A DNA stretch of 64,000 nucleotides from Mesodorylaimus sp. YZB2_4 (taxonomy: Eukaryota > Nematoda > Enoplea > Dorylaimida > Dorylaimidae): the NCBI GenBank assembly GCA_030248295.1, contig JASANH010000496.1, forward strand, positions 1 through 64,000, given 5' to 3'. The notes below the pieces were generated by a model. That model made no database searches. It was not told where the DNA came from and saw only the letters and a list, made by a program, of their open reading frames with translations. A program made the translations under genes and the position numbers. Positions 11,096-22,604 of this stretch are shown here, one piece after another (the stretch's first letter is position 1; each line of letters begins with the position of its first letter).

Positions 11096-11574
11096 GGTGC
11101 TTTGACGATCGATGATAGAATGTCAAAACAGACCTTACCGGAATATTTCGACTTGTCGGCGAGTTAGAAGTGAGAAGTTAGAATAAACGTGTGAGTAGAA
11201 CGATGAAAAAGAAAACAAATCGCAGTCCACACGAATCAGACGAAAATCGCGTCTGGTCCCTATGGAACCAGACACGCAAAATACACACAGAATTAAAACT
11301 CAGTTGACTTACAGCAACAACTGCCAACTTTCGTCAGCAGGTGCAACCAGCACGTCGGTAGTACCGTCGACGGAGATGATCAGGAATAGTTGATGACGTG
11401 TGTTGAATAATAATCTTCGGCGCTGAATAAATGCAGCCGGCAAATGCTCAGACGACCAACGAAGAACCGGCGATCCTCGTGCTGCAATCAAAAGCAGACG
11501 TGACCGTTCGCGACGCCAATGAAACAGTCGGGTTCTCGTGCGTGTACACTGAACCAACTGCGCTATGGTGTTGA
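11096..11574 (-). other. gypsy 5' leader between PBS and gag
   Basis: About 480 nt of untranslated leader. It includes on the minus strand an A-box-like TAGCGCAGTTGG close to the PBS and a pyrimidine-rich stretch before the gag ATG. A short inverted pair (GTCTGGTTCCATAGGGACCAGAC on the minus strand, near 11240-11275) could form a packaging hairpin. No ORF here looks real. Confidence 0.5.
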
Positions 11575-11599
11575 GGTTCGAATCAAGCCACGCAGCCCA
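11575..11599 (-). other. Candidate primer binding site (PBS)
   Basis: The minus strand reads TGGGCTGCG followed by TGGCTTGATTCGAACC. A PBS should start with TGG (complement of tRNA CCA) and continue as the complement of a tRNA 3' end. The GATTCGAACC part is the exact complement of a T-loop/B-box (GGTTCGAATC), so the match appears to extend unusually far into the tRNA. The tRNA isoacceptor was not identified. Confidence 0.5.
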
Positions 11600-11607
11600 A
11601 GTACCGA

Positions 11608-12040
11608 TGTAGTTTATTACGAGCGTCCACTACGCCGGACTAGGGGGACTCACGTAGGATCGGAAGAGCCAGCTACAATCGTCAGGTCGTCGAGGAGTCT
11701 CACTGATCGAACTGATCTCGCCAGGCCAGGAGCAGAGCCTTTATATAGGCGGTGCTCGGGGTCCAGGAACTAGTCCTATCAATCCCTCGCATGTTAGGAA
11801 AACCAGTCAGCTCGGCCTCTTGGCCTCGCTCGGCCCTGACCAGGGAGGAGGGAGACAAATAGTCTGTGCCTCGTGTGCACACTAGATGTCTGACAAATAG
11901 TCTGTGCCTCTTGTGCATATGTCTTATGCAAATAGAAACCACTAGGCATGTCTTACACGTGCCACCAGACCAGCCATCCTGAGCCCTGGTTATCTATTGT
12001 GAGCATTGGCTGGTCTAAGAGTTTTGAGTCTGTCATAACA
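11608..12040 (-). mobile_element. Putative 5' LTR of the gypsy element
   Basis: On the minus strand this 433-bp segment begins TGTTATG and ends CTACA, the TGT...ACA termini typical of LTRs. It holds a TATA box (11740-11747) and an AATAAA signal (11613-11618), spaced as expected for U3-R-U5. The tRNA-like PBS begins 8 nt beyond its end and the gag ATG lies about 510 nt downstream. The 3' LTR would lie left of position 1, so the ends cannot be confirmed by comparing the two LTRs; the boundaries are inferred from termini and signals only. Confidence 0.5.
11740..11747 (-). promoter_or_regulatory. TATA box in putative LTR
   Basis: The minus strand reads TATATAAA in a GC-rich setting. Transcription would start about 30 nt further on, near 11710, and run into the gag leader. 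The polyadenylation hexamer at 11613-11618 falls about 95 nt after that start, consistent with an R region. Confidence 0.55.
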
Positions 12041-12250
12041 GACTTTTTGGGAAAAAATAAGACCATTTTTCGTTCTTGTTACAAACTAGTTTTGACCAAA
12101 ACACTGCGTGCTGATGCATACATTAACTGAGAAATGAGGTGACTGACATCCAAACCTCTGAAAAGCATGAAGCTCAAACGGAACTTGCAGCCGCGCGCCT
12201 GAGATTATTCGTACGGTCCGCCTAACAGGATCGAATGCATGCACTTTTTT
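12041..12250. other. Flank of the gypsy insertion, nothing recognised
   Basis: Short unique-looking AT-rich DNA to the right of the putative LTR. A 4-6 bp target duplication would be GACTT-like here, but the partner copy is outside the window. Confidence 0.3.
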
Positions 12251-12299
12251 TAAAAATATGTGGAAACGAGGGAAGCTCGGAAAGTTTGTAGCCCAACCG

Positions 12300-12600
12300 C
12301 ATTTTAATCGAAGCTATACAAATCCATAATTGTTCTTTTACGACGTAACATCTTCCGAGACCAATGCACTTATTTACACTTTAAAAAGAAGGATCACTCA
12401 CACCCTTCAAAAAACGCTTAAGTCCCTGATTTCACTTCCTCATCATTCCCCCAATAAACTTTTTTTGGGTTTTTTCGAATAGGTAGTAATCGCTTGGTGC
12501 CAGGTCTGGACTGTATGGTGGATGATCAGTTTGTTCGAATCCCTATTGCCCAGCCTGAGCAATTTCTTGCAGCGGTTCTAGTGGGATGTGTGGCAGTGTA
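12300..12600 (-). pseudogene. mariner transposase C-terminal fossil
   Basis: The minus strand around 12526-12473 encodes HPPYSPDLAPSDYYLFEK, the hallmark of mariner-family DDE transposases that carries the third catalytic Asp. Further along (about 12375-12325) comes KCIGLG and then YVVKEQLWI, matching the family C-terminus. Stops and frame breaks show it is dead. No intact N-terminus or terminal repeats were seen. Confidence 0.8.
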
Positions 12601-12827
12601 AATTGAAAATTTCACTGCTGCAGCTCATGCGGAAGGTACTCAGGGTACGAACTTTTTGAACTCCTTCCGTATATATAGACACCAGAAAAAAAACATTACT
12701 TCTTTTATGCGCCTATCATATTCGATAGCTTATCCCCTACTTGAAAACACAATCCAAGATCACCCTCATATTCTTTGTTGACAGTAAGGTGCCTATGCCT
12801 CGCGAAAAAACGAAGCAAAAATTCAGT

Positions 12828-12906
12828 TTAGTGATCGAGTCGAGCCGCATACCTAGTGGTTTCAAAACAAACTCTCTACCGAACTGAGCTATACTGGCTC
12901 CGTCGC
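12828..12906 (-). repeat. tRNA-like sequence (tRNA pseudogene or SINE head)
   Basis: The minus strand reads GGAGCCAGTATAGCTCAGTTCGGTAGAG, a near-consensus Pol III A box in D-arm context, and about 35 nt later GGCTCGACTCG, a B-box-like T arm. The anticodon stem does not fold properly, so this is not a functional tRNA gene. It could be a SINE head distinct from the SINE at 42.9 and 63.1 kb. Confidence 0.5.
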
Positions 12907-15135
12907 CCTCTTTTACGTTATCCCAAACTGCCCTTGTAGCGGGAGGAGTACCACAAAAAGTTTAATTTGCTTGAAAATGCGTAAGAATCAGGACCAATGC
13001 TATGTTTTTTGTCAATCTGCACCCGCCTCCAAGAGGGATGGAATTTTAAAGTCGTACTGACGATGAGTCGTATATGCTGCGAGTCTGCTAGACGTCTGTT
13101 TACTTGTTCACATTCAACAGGGCTCATCGTCAGTATATGTATCTCGTTGATGCCATTCGACATCACTTAAGTGTACAACGTTACCGCATAGGCGGTAAAT
13201 CTTGACAACAACAAGATGCAACAGATGCACAAAAGCGAGTGCACGACGAATGATGACAAACTGTGTTATACAGAAAAGGGTTAAAAAACGGTGTTTATAC
13301 AGAAAAGGCGTATATGAAGAGTGACTGACAATAACAGCGGGCGTAAATGCCGGTTTGCGGAAGCTCGCATCTTTTTCTCATACTTTTGCGAACACAATAT
13401 ACAGTTGATACACAGAAGAGCGAGTCTAAAATCATGTGCATGGAAATCATGAAAAAGAAGTAAAAGCATGAGACTCACAAGACTACGTAGTAGCATCGAA
13501 CAACATTTTTAATGGGGGAAAAATCGAGATAAATAATCATTTTTGACCGCCACAAAACTTGTCATGCCTTGAAAAAAGAGCGATATGTTTTAAAAAAGCG
13601 TTCTTCCTAAGCATTGTTATTTAAAAACTTGGCAATAAAACGGCGAAAATGCAGGTTATAATTAAGGATAGGGGATGCGCTGAAAACGAAATAAAAATGT
13701 TTTGCCGTGATGGCAGCGTGGAAAAAGTGACTAGAGATAATGCTGCAACATATTTCATAAAATTTGGTCATTTGAATACTGCTTGTCACTCTTCATCAAA
13801 TTCGACTCGGGAGAAACATGTTGGGAGTCAATGAGACTGAAATAAAAGGGGTGTTCATGACATACAGAACTGACCTAACGCCCGCTGAACTCAGTCTACA
13901 GTGCAACGCCTAGCCTGAAGAAAAGGTTGTACTTCCCAGAGATAATAGTACTCAGACACGTGCAAACGAGTGCCCAACCTACAGTAAGATAAGCCAGAGA
14001 GAGATTTAGTGGAAGACTCGTCATGGTTGTCGAGCGACAAAACAATGGCCACAGCTTTAAATCTCTTGCGCATGCGGTAGAAGCAAATTTTGTACAATGG
14101 TTCTACTTGCACTAACCGCTCTATCCGCAAGTGCAGGTATATCCATTAGCTCATGGAAAAACATTATGTACAGCGGCGAAGTGACTCACCTAAGGCATGA
14201 TTTTTCGCAACAAAATCTTATCGTTAGAGGAAGGGTTTTAGCATCAAATACAGCGTAGTGTGCGGCTCTTATTTTTAGCTTGGATTGATCCCATGCAATG
14301 AATATGTCAGTTTCTAGAATCCACCAGTCACAAACATTGAATGGTATGCATAATCAAGTTGTCACAAGCTGAGAGTCGCTGAAGCAACTGTATTTGCAGA
14401 AAATTGTTTTTGAGTTTTTGGTGTTTAGGGTTTTAGACCTACTGTATACAATCTTAGTTTCTTATTTTCAATTGCAATCCCAATTCGGCAAGTGTGCTGT
14501 ACGCGAGCAATTTTTTTGTTAGGCGTCGGAGCGCAGTCAGAGGCAGTTTTGAATAAGGCCGCAACCTATTCTTATTTGATGCGGCGGTACCTTGCATGTA
14601 GCCACACCCCTTCACCTGAAAGGTGGTGTACGTAGGTAGAAATAGCCTATATTTTCCAAACTGTCTTCTCAGCGATTACTCGCTCACTTGCGCATTTAAA
14701 GAATTTGTTTGACTCTGATATTCGTTATAGGATAGCGGGAGACGCTGTTGAGCGTTATCGGAGTGTCGATGCTGCTCAAGATTTGGAGATACTGGAAAAA
14801 AGGTCGGTGTCCTGAAAATATCTTGCTCTTATGATGACTGAAAAATGACGAGCATGTCTTGATTGAATTCACTATTTGATTTCCGTCGCAGAATGTCTCT
14901 TTTTTCTAGAAAACAGTCAGTAGGCGCACGATTGAATGGAGTTTGGCGTTGACGTGACCACCATTTTCTGCGAAGACCCATTTTGTACGGGTCGCGAGTG
15001 CGGCTCCGCGTAAACGAGCCGCCCTGCTCGGAGGCTGGCTGCGAGGCTCGCACTGAAGAAAAAGATTACAAATGCTTCCCTAATCACAGGTCACCCTGCG
15101 AATTTGAGGGCTGTGCTGAGCGTGTTGATGAACCC
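12907..15135. other. Intergenic DNA, no supported gene
   Basis: AT-rich sequence with only short open frames. A 13-bp inverted pair (TACTGACGATGAG near 13055, CTCATCGTCAGTA near 13123) is the only structure noted. A 61-codon frame near 13650-13834 has no recognisable feature. Confidence 0.4.
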
Positions 15136-15138
15136 TTA

Positions 15139-16524
15139 AGGCGAATTTATACTTCACTGCGGGTGAGGGCCGGGCGAGGGCCGCACAGGGGTAAAATTAA
15201 GTTTCGAGCTTACTGTAGCCCGGGCTTGGCCCGTCACCCGTCGACCCGCGCCCTCTGGCAGTATAAACGCTACAAACCAGCCCGTCGGTAGCCGAAAAAA
15301 GTATAAACGTCACCAATTTCACCCGCGCGCGGTCGGCCCGCGCGCGGGCGAAATGGCACTAAGTTTCGTTTTTATTGCAACTCGACCCGTTGGTATTCTC
15401 CTCTGAACTACTTTTGGCCATTTCGGCTGAAAATTTTTCAGATGAGAATTTCTTGCACAGTTTTTATCGTAGAATTCGAATATCAAATGGAAAATTTAGT
15501 CAGCGTTTGCCAAGTATTTTATTTTCACCTTTCTTCAGACCTAACTTTCTGGCCGGCGTGCGCTCTGACAAGACGATTGGGAATGATATCTCTATGACTT
15601 ATTTTTATTTTATTTTTTAAGATTTCGCCCAGAAAACCTTCCTGAATGTCTCGCTGCCACTTGCTTTCGTCATTTTCATCATTACGACAGATTACAAAGT
15701 AAGTGCATTCTTTTTCGTGAAATACTGATGGTTTCATTGGGCGTAAAGTTGGACTGGGATTTGTAGCAGTCCATAATATGCGTCTGAACACTCTGAAAGA
15801 TGGGCTTGATTTAAACCCCTGACTTCTCGTGCAGAATGATTTTCCGCTTTGACACTCATCGTCATCAAATCGTGCTATTTTTCAGGATCTATCCAGCGTT
15901 TGACAGGCCATTCGACCGCATGGACACAAGCGGGTTCCGCGAAGTTTTAGTTCCTTACAGATAAGACATTGTATCTCCGCTTCTCATGCAATGTCAGAAG
16001 TATTTTTTTGTGTCACTTTCCAGAATGAAAACGGTAACTCATCGTCAGTGACGTCAGCAGCAGTTTGGTTTTTCTGTTGACAGTCGGAATTTACGTATTC
16101 TTAAACGTATTTTTACATCATGTCTTGTCTGTGATTTGTGATTAAAATTGAGGAATGTGTATTTAGCCAGTTTAGCAATGCTATTTTCTGTGAAACAGAG
16201 TAAATCGTAACAGGAGGAAATTTTTGTGAGCCAGATTGCACTGTAATCGATCAGTGAGTCACCTGGTCATCGGCACAGAGTTACAAGTCCTTACGTTCCA
16301 GCAGTAGAAAATTCAAAGTCAATCTGTGTCATCACGAAATGTCCCGCTTTTTGCAGACAAAGCGGCCCGTCAACGGGTTGACAAAGAACCCTTTACGAAC
16401 GGCCCTCGCTCCAGCCCGCCCCCCACCCGTCCCGTGCCCGCTGCTAGTATAAACCTGTAAATCGACCCGCGCCCGTCCGCCACCTTCGCCCGGCCCTCAC
16501 CCGCAGTGAAGTATAAATTCGCCT
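15139..16524. mobile_element. PIF/Harbinger-type element, non-autonomous
   Basis: The ends are inverted repeats of about 40 bp (AGGCGAATTTATACTTCACT at 15139; its complement ends at 16524), rich in GGGTGAGGGCCGGGCGAG. Directly outside both ends is TTA (15136-15138 and 16525-16527), a 3-bp duplication typical of PIF/Harbinger insertions. GC-rich palindromic motifs recur inside both ends (15220-15350, 16400-16500). Short internal frames (15375-15620 plus, 15525-15791 minus) are not recognisable, so transposase would be supplied in trans. Confidence 0.75.
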
Positions 16525-16527
16525 TTA

Positions 16528-18720
16528 GACATCTGCTGCGCGAAACACTACGAAATGAGAGCGCACAAGAGCGCTCGATATCATGTGATGAACAAAAGCA
16601 TGTATGATATGTTTATCCCCATGCCTAGTGGCTCGCTTTAGGCTCCGAGCTCGGAGCCAGTTTACAAAAAGTGGTCTGGTGGCGTCACAGATAGGTATCA
16701 TGCCGCATGGGGAAGAGGCTTGGAGAAACTGAGTCTCGACTGCGATAGTGGCTGCTAATGCTAGTTCCGAATTTTTAAAAGACATGTATGTTGGGGCTTA
16801 GAGCAAAGGACCATCGGGTCCAAGTACCACTCGTGTGACCCTACTGTCGGGCATCCATTTTGAGCTACGTTTCACGCTCAGTTTCACGCGCAACTTTTTT
16901 CCCCAACAATGATTTGAATTATTAAGTTCGCAAATGCACTTTTAAGCATGCTGTAAACAGGTAAATCAACAAGATTAACAAAACAACAAAGAAATATTAG
17001 CAATTTTAGAAAAAAAGCACCCACAGCAAAATGCCGACAGACATGTCATAAAAATAGCAGCGAGATCCTTCTTTTGGTCAGCGTCCCTTTGACTTGCATC
17101 TTTAGAACAGTCGAAGTTGCATAAGACTTGTCCAACGAATTAATTATAACCAAATTCTGAGAAGCCGTGCCCTAAAATATAGAATGTGTGACCCAAAAAA
17201 CTTATTACTAGCACAGAAGCTACAAAAACCTATAAACTTAAGGGAATAAAATGATGTCGAACTAACAAGTAAACCAAAACACATATGCACGGCAGATCCT
17301 ATCATCTCTGAAGATGGGCTTCAAGGGGCTGATCTGATCAATACTAAACATGAAAATCACAAATAAACCCCCTCTGGTCTTTCCATGGCTCCTCCATGTT
17401 GTACTATGTACAGTACCCTACCATAATAGGTGCCTGAGAAATGAAAAAGTAATGATATCTTACCTCTCGAAGCTTAAGATAATCCAGAAATTTAAGCATT
17501 TAACGAGAATTTGAAATCCGACCATAAAAAGTCTTGATCTTCTAAAAAATTACGAAAGAACCATACTTCGTTCACAATTTCACGAATCGCCCAAGTCGTG
17601 GCGCGCGGAAAAGTAGGGTCCGGAAAACAGGTAAAATCTATTATTCAACCTACTCGTACGCGATTTTCAATAAAATATTTATCATCTAGGATAAAAACTG
17701 GGCTATAAAATACTGTATTCAAATAAAAATTTTTATCAAAATCTTCGATTTATTCAATCGAAAGAAACAACTGCCCCAGGACCTGGGGTAAATGCACTGT
17801 TTTCAAAAACTTTTGCATTTTGTTCAAACCTGGGTGCCCTAGACGCGTCGGCCCAGCCGCTCGATTTTTACATAAATTATCAATTAACACTTCCACTTCA
17901 GGGGACCCAATGATGAACCAATAAACCTAAACAACAACGTCAAGCTGCAATGGTCTTTTCTGTGCGACACACCCTAGCCCCAGACCCCGGATGAAGTATA
18001 TAGGAGCCTTTACTTGATCTCTCTGACGGCTAGTCGGTTTTCTAGTTCTGCATTTTTTTTGCTTTCAAAATAGACAAGAAGCCTGTCACGACTTACGTTT
18101 GCAGGTAAGGCCAGTGTCCTAGCCCCGACTGCTACGAGTCTCCTTGAGCTCCTGCCCTTCGTGCTTTTATGATCTTGCTGGGAGTCAACCCTTCTCCATA
18201 TCATAGGGGTGGTCGTTGCATTTAGCTAGCTGAACAAATTCATACATTTCGTTTTTCGTTTCCAGTCCAGCCACTGGAACCATTTGCGGGATGACAGTGC
18301 GGGCCGACCATCGAACGCGGCACTGCTTAAAACGGCACGGCTTGGCGGGACCAGGGCAAGGCTCGCATAAGAGCCCATCGAAATAAAGCAGCTTGCCCCC
18401 GAATCAAACGATGGCGAAAAGAACCAAAGTAAGTGATTTCTTAAATTAACGATTTGTGCATAGGCACACTACTGTAAGCATAGGTCAGCTTAGTATATGA
18501 GATCCAGCTAAGCCTTCTTAGAGCATGCTAAAAATTGAGTTGAGACTCAGGCTGCAGCTAGACCTTATATATCAGGGGATATGGACTTAACCTTAAAGCA
18601 GTGCCACATTCTCTTTGACTACTTAGGTACAGTACTGTATTCTTAGGCCAGCTGATTATGTAGTTCAGGCTTCTACGAGCATCATAAGAGCTGGGTGGAG
18701 ACTACCGATATACTGAGAGC
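16528..18720. other. Intergenic DNA, no supported gene
   Basis: Mostly AT-rich sequence. The only notable spots are a short ATG-led stretch followed by a GTAAGT donor at 18411-18434 and two diverged copies of a ~130-bp segment (about 18490-18622 and 18640-18765) that share GCAGTG(T)CCACATT. Confidence 0.35.
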
Positions 18721-18769
18721 TATAGAGGTAACCTCAAAGCAGTGTCCACATTTTCTTCTTGTTCTAGTG

Positions 18770-18940
18770 CACGTATCGACTGCTTTAGAGAAAGCTCATT
18801 GAAGAAACAGGAACCACCGCGAGCAGCATCGCCACCAACGTTAGCAGCACCACCACCGCTGCCTCGCCATATCCTGCCACCGCCAGCAGCAGCAGCAGCA
18901 TCACCGTCGCCGAGAACGCGCAAGTCGATGCGGCGTTGAC
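18770..18940 (+). repeat. Low-complexity CAG/CCG-rich tract
   Basis: A run of CCACCG, GCAGCAGCAGCAGCA and related triplets. It is open on both strands (Pro/Ala-rich on plus, Gly/Ala-rich on minus), so coding status cannot be judged. Confidence 0.5.
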
Positions 18941-19149
18941 CTGTATTTAGCGCTTGTGCGATGAAGCTGAACTTGCGCCTTTCATGGGTGACCCGTTCTT
19001 GGCCGATTTTTAGCTGTTAATTTGGTGTGTGATGTCATGTCTGAGAAAAAAATATAAGAGTTTGAAAAGACTGAGTGTAAACTAGGCCTTGGAGCGAATT
19101 CAAAATCGGGTGCTAGTGTATGCTGTACAGAATAAGCCTTTGATCAATC

Positions 19150-19330
19150 AGGATAGAGCATCGATTAAGCAGCTTCGCCCACCTTAGCTTCGCCCGCCTC
19201 AGCTTCGCCCAGAGACATCAGCCAATCAGGTGCATCGAACGGCTTCGACCATAGTCAATAACCAATCACATGCGTGGACTGGCTTCGCCCAAAGCCAATA
19301 GCCACTCAGATGCATAGAAGCTTTGTCCGA
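19150..19330. repeat. Short tandem motif AGCTTCGCCC
   Basis: AGCTTCGCCCACCTT, AGCTTCGCCCGCCTC and related copies follow each other, together with recurring CCAATCA(C/G)ATGC motifs. Similar CCAATCAGAG/CCAATCGATAG motifs recur at 21300-21400. Function unknown. Confidence 0.45.
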
Positions 19331-19631
19331 GAAGTTTCGCCGAGAAATCTGACTATACAAGCTGGAGCGAAAATGTCACAAGCATCAGATGAAGCAGTCA
19401 TTTTATTTCTTGAGATGAAGACCTTGATTTATTATTCAGGATGTATGATCGCGCACTTTCTCTCTGACTGTCAACCATCGATTTGGCGTGTGGTAAAGGC
19501 GCCGTTCTTTATTTGATTCTTTTTTTAGTTCTCTTGCCCTGTGGTCAGACAAACACACGCACACATAAAGCAGAAAGAAATTAAAAAAGACATGTAAAAC
19601 AAAAATATAATACAGAACCTGCGAATCAACA

Positions 19632-19965
19632 CAGTTTACCCTACTGTAATGTACTTGCTTATCAACAAAATAAATCCCCAATCATGATCTAAATGTCAAA
19701 ATAAATCCTACTGTAATGTACCTGCAAATCAACAAAGTATAGAGTACTTGCTCATCAACAAAAACTCTATCCTACTGTAATGTACTACCACTCGACAAAA
19801 TATATCCTAAAAAAGATCAGAATAAATCCGACTGTAATGTACCGACACATCAACAAAATACATCGTACTGTAATGTACCTGCACATCAAAAATTATATCC
19901 TAGTGTAATGTACTACTCGTCAAGAAAATATATCCTATTGTTATGAACTTGCACATCAACACAGT
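19632..19965. repeat. Degenerate minisatellite, ~45-50 bp unit
   Basis: About eight imperfect copies of a unit containing CTACTGTAATGTACnTGCACATCAACAAAATA(A)ATC. Copies differ by substitutions and small gaps, showing an old array. No gene overlaps it convincingly. Confidence 0.7.
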
Positions 19966-20239
19966 GACCATATACAAGACTTATTTGTCACTCAGCTCGG
20001 CAACAGCTCAGGGAACGCAAAGGGACTCAAAGTCAGTCCAGCGACCTAAAAAGACACCCTCAGTCCCTTTACACTCATGGTCTACTGCAAACAGATCTTT
20101 ACACCACCTTCACACTGCGCACTCCCTGCGCGCTTTTTTTAACTTTACTTTTCACTTCACACTGCGCACTGCGTGCGCGCATTTAACTCTACTCTGCACG
20201 CATGCTTTTTACTTTACACTTCACACTGCCTATGCTTAA

Positions 20240-20730
20240 CCATTAGTATGTCCTCCGCATTGGTACAAGTCTGGCTCATGGCACTGTTCTCCCATGTATA
20301 TTGCGACTCTGATTCATAACCCATCAGGGCTCAAGTCACGCGTTGGCCTATTGAACATGTTTCACACTGGCTCCATAATCGTTACGATCACGGAATAGGA
20401 AGCTATTCCTGGACCCGCGACCTACATATATCATGGAAAACCCTTATTTAGGGACTCACCACGGATAGAGACAGCAAAATCCTCAATAGGATGACATAAC
20501 TGGTGCTAGTTTTCAAACTCACTGGGCAACCAAATCTGACGGCTTGAAATTATTTTATTTTAAAAGACTATGGTGATTTAAAAACGATGATTATTGCTTA
20601 AAAATACGTTGCACAGAAAAAAATACTTGAATATGCGTGGAAAATGCACGAATGCGATAAACAAATAAGCTTGAAGATCGTAAAAAATTTCACAAACGTC
20701 AAAAAACACAACAACAAACGTTCCTAGATT
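20240..20730. other. Intergenic DNA, no supported gene
   Basis: No coding signal seen. Just upstream (20090-20235) two imperfect copies of TTCACACTGCGCACT...GCGC sit in tandem. Confidence 0.35.
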
Positions 20731-20732
20731 CA

Positions 20733-20918
20733 CTGCGGCTGTTGCTCTTGCTGCTGTCGAATAGCAGCCGCCTGTTGTTTTCAATGAAAATGCTCCGCCT
20801 CCGTTAAGTTTAGCCAAGTTTCCTTTGCCATTTCGCAGGCCTGGGCAAAATCGATGGCCAGGCCCGTGTTCAAAAACGTGATTCTCGCGAACAAGGAAAA
20901 TCCAGTCACACGCGCCAT
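20733..20918 (-). pseudogene. HMG-box-like fragment
   Basis: From ATG 20918 the minus strand reads VTGFSLFARITF, then a helix-like CEMAKETWLNLTEAEHF, then TGA (where HMG boxes have Trp), then KQQAAAIRQQQEQQ. The spacing of F, W-x-L and the E-x-x-(W) motif resembles an HMG box, with a Gln-rich end. It is a single fragment with one stop and no visible flanking exons, so it is probably a decayed copy. HMG assignment is by pattern only. Confidence 0.35.
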
Positions 20919-20919
20919 G

Positions 20920-22590
20920 GTATATCGTTCTAAAAGAACAAGATGACTTGACTAAGAAAAGGGTGAAATAAGATCGAGATAATCAGGTACTCAAACAAAA
21001 AGCCAAGCTGGCATTGACGAAAGAAAACAATGCAGAGCACCAACAGCACCATCCAGATGTAAGCGCACAAGACAGAAAATATCAGTCTTGCTTTTAACGG
21101 GTTTTAAAAGTTGGGCCGCAACAAAGAATATGAACACGCACTCGAAAACATGGAAGTGAAAATGCTCCTTGTGAACCCTTTTCACCCTGCAGCCAACTAA
21201 TTATTATATGACTTCCCAACGCACGACATATAAACCTAACAGGCACGCTCTGCGCGCAAATGACTAATCGAGGGATTAGTGGGGCTCGCATACGAGCCAA
21301 CAGCCAATCAGAGGTCATAGAGAGCGTTGAACACCAGAACCGCTTGGCTGTGCTTGTTTTCTAGGGCGTGGCTGGCAATAGACGTGAACCAATCGATAGC
21401 CACGCTAGCCAGAACGTTTGCCTTGTATTAGTCGAGGCAACAATCGCAAACAGTCGCGGGTTGGGGCTAAGCGACTGATGGGCTTTTCGCAATCGGCTTT
21501 CCGATAATTGCGAGGGCCGTCTAATTTCCAGCTCAGCCAAGCAAACTGTGACACGGCTTCCCCCGCTTCACCACCTAGGAGGCGCATGTCTGAGCCTTGA
21601 ACCTCACAAGTCAGCCTGCCTGCCACTGTATTTTCGCAAAACACATTTCAACGTCATCTCCGAATTCAAACCAATCATGATCCGAGTAAAAACCTAAAAT
21701 AGAGAGACATTCTCCGACGGAAATCTAATTTTGTCTTGACACACAGTGAATAAACTTGAAAATTCAGCTCAAGTATTTTCAGTCATAAGCTAATTGGTAT
21801 GGAGGGTGCTAAGGTCCGACAAGCGGTTCACACCCCTGGAAAAATAATCTTAGCATGCGAAGTGGCCTTACTCGAAACTCTCCTCCCAGTTAGTGCCGTC
21901 TTCGCAATCGGAGCACCTATGAGTTACTGGTGAGTTGGCCACTCTCCAAATTCTTCTCGATTGAGTACATCATGTATTTTAAGCAATTCACATTTGCTAC
22001 ATCATCTTTAAGGAAATGAGGCACAAGCAAAATTTGACACTAGACAAACTTACCAGAACTTGATCGAAGATTACATACATGTATTATGATGGTTGCTGGT
22101 TTCCATTGCACGATCGATACAATTTAAATAGGATAAGCGCTTATTATAGCTTGCCCATTTAACGAAAATATGACTCTCGCTCGATACGATTATCTGTGCG
22201 GGGGTAGGCCGTTGTGGCCAATCGCCTTGAGAAACCTTACGACGCATTTGAAGCGATCGTGAGCGATCATTGCACCCTGAAAACATAGTGCGCAATGTAC
22301 AGTATATGGAAAGATGGGCTGTGTAAATGGCGTGTAGTATATGTTGATGGCAGGGGCAAGTCATTAATAGAAAAAACCCAATAGTGGACAATGCAAGCAT
22401 CGATGGATATTATCGCAGCCTGGACTCCCAGCTCCAGCCGGTATGCACGTCCTGCTCTGGCTGATCTGTTTGAAACTGAAAAGCTTGATGGCCCCGATTA
22501 TTAGGCGCTGGGCCGTTAGCAGTCCCTTCTGGTTTCTCACTGTGAGTATCTGGCAGGTCGGTTCACGAGATATAGGGGTAACTGGCGCTA
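20920..22590. other. Intergenic DNA, no supported gene
   Basis: Only short frames with no family features. A run of CCAATC-type motifs around 21300-21400 recalls those at 19.2 kb. Confidence 0.35.
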
Positions 22591-22604
22591 AAAGCGACAT
22601 GTAG

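Noticed and set aside
13055-13136. Hammerhead-like motif (CTGACGATGAGTC)
   Set aside because: The second core (GAAA with flanking stems) is not in position; only a simple inverted pair is present.
18411-18428. First exon of ribosomal protein eL43 (MAKRTK followed by GTAAGT)
   Set aside because: Six residues and a donor match, but I found no downstream exon with the CxxC zinc motifs of that protein.
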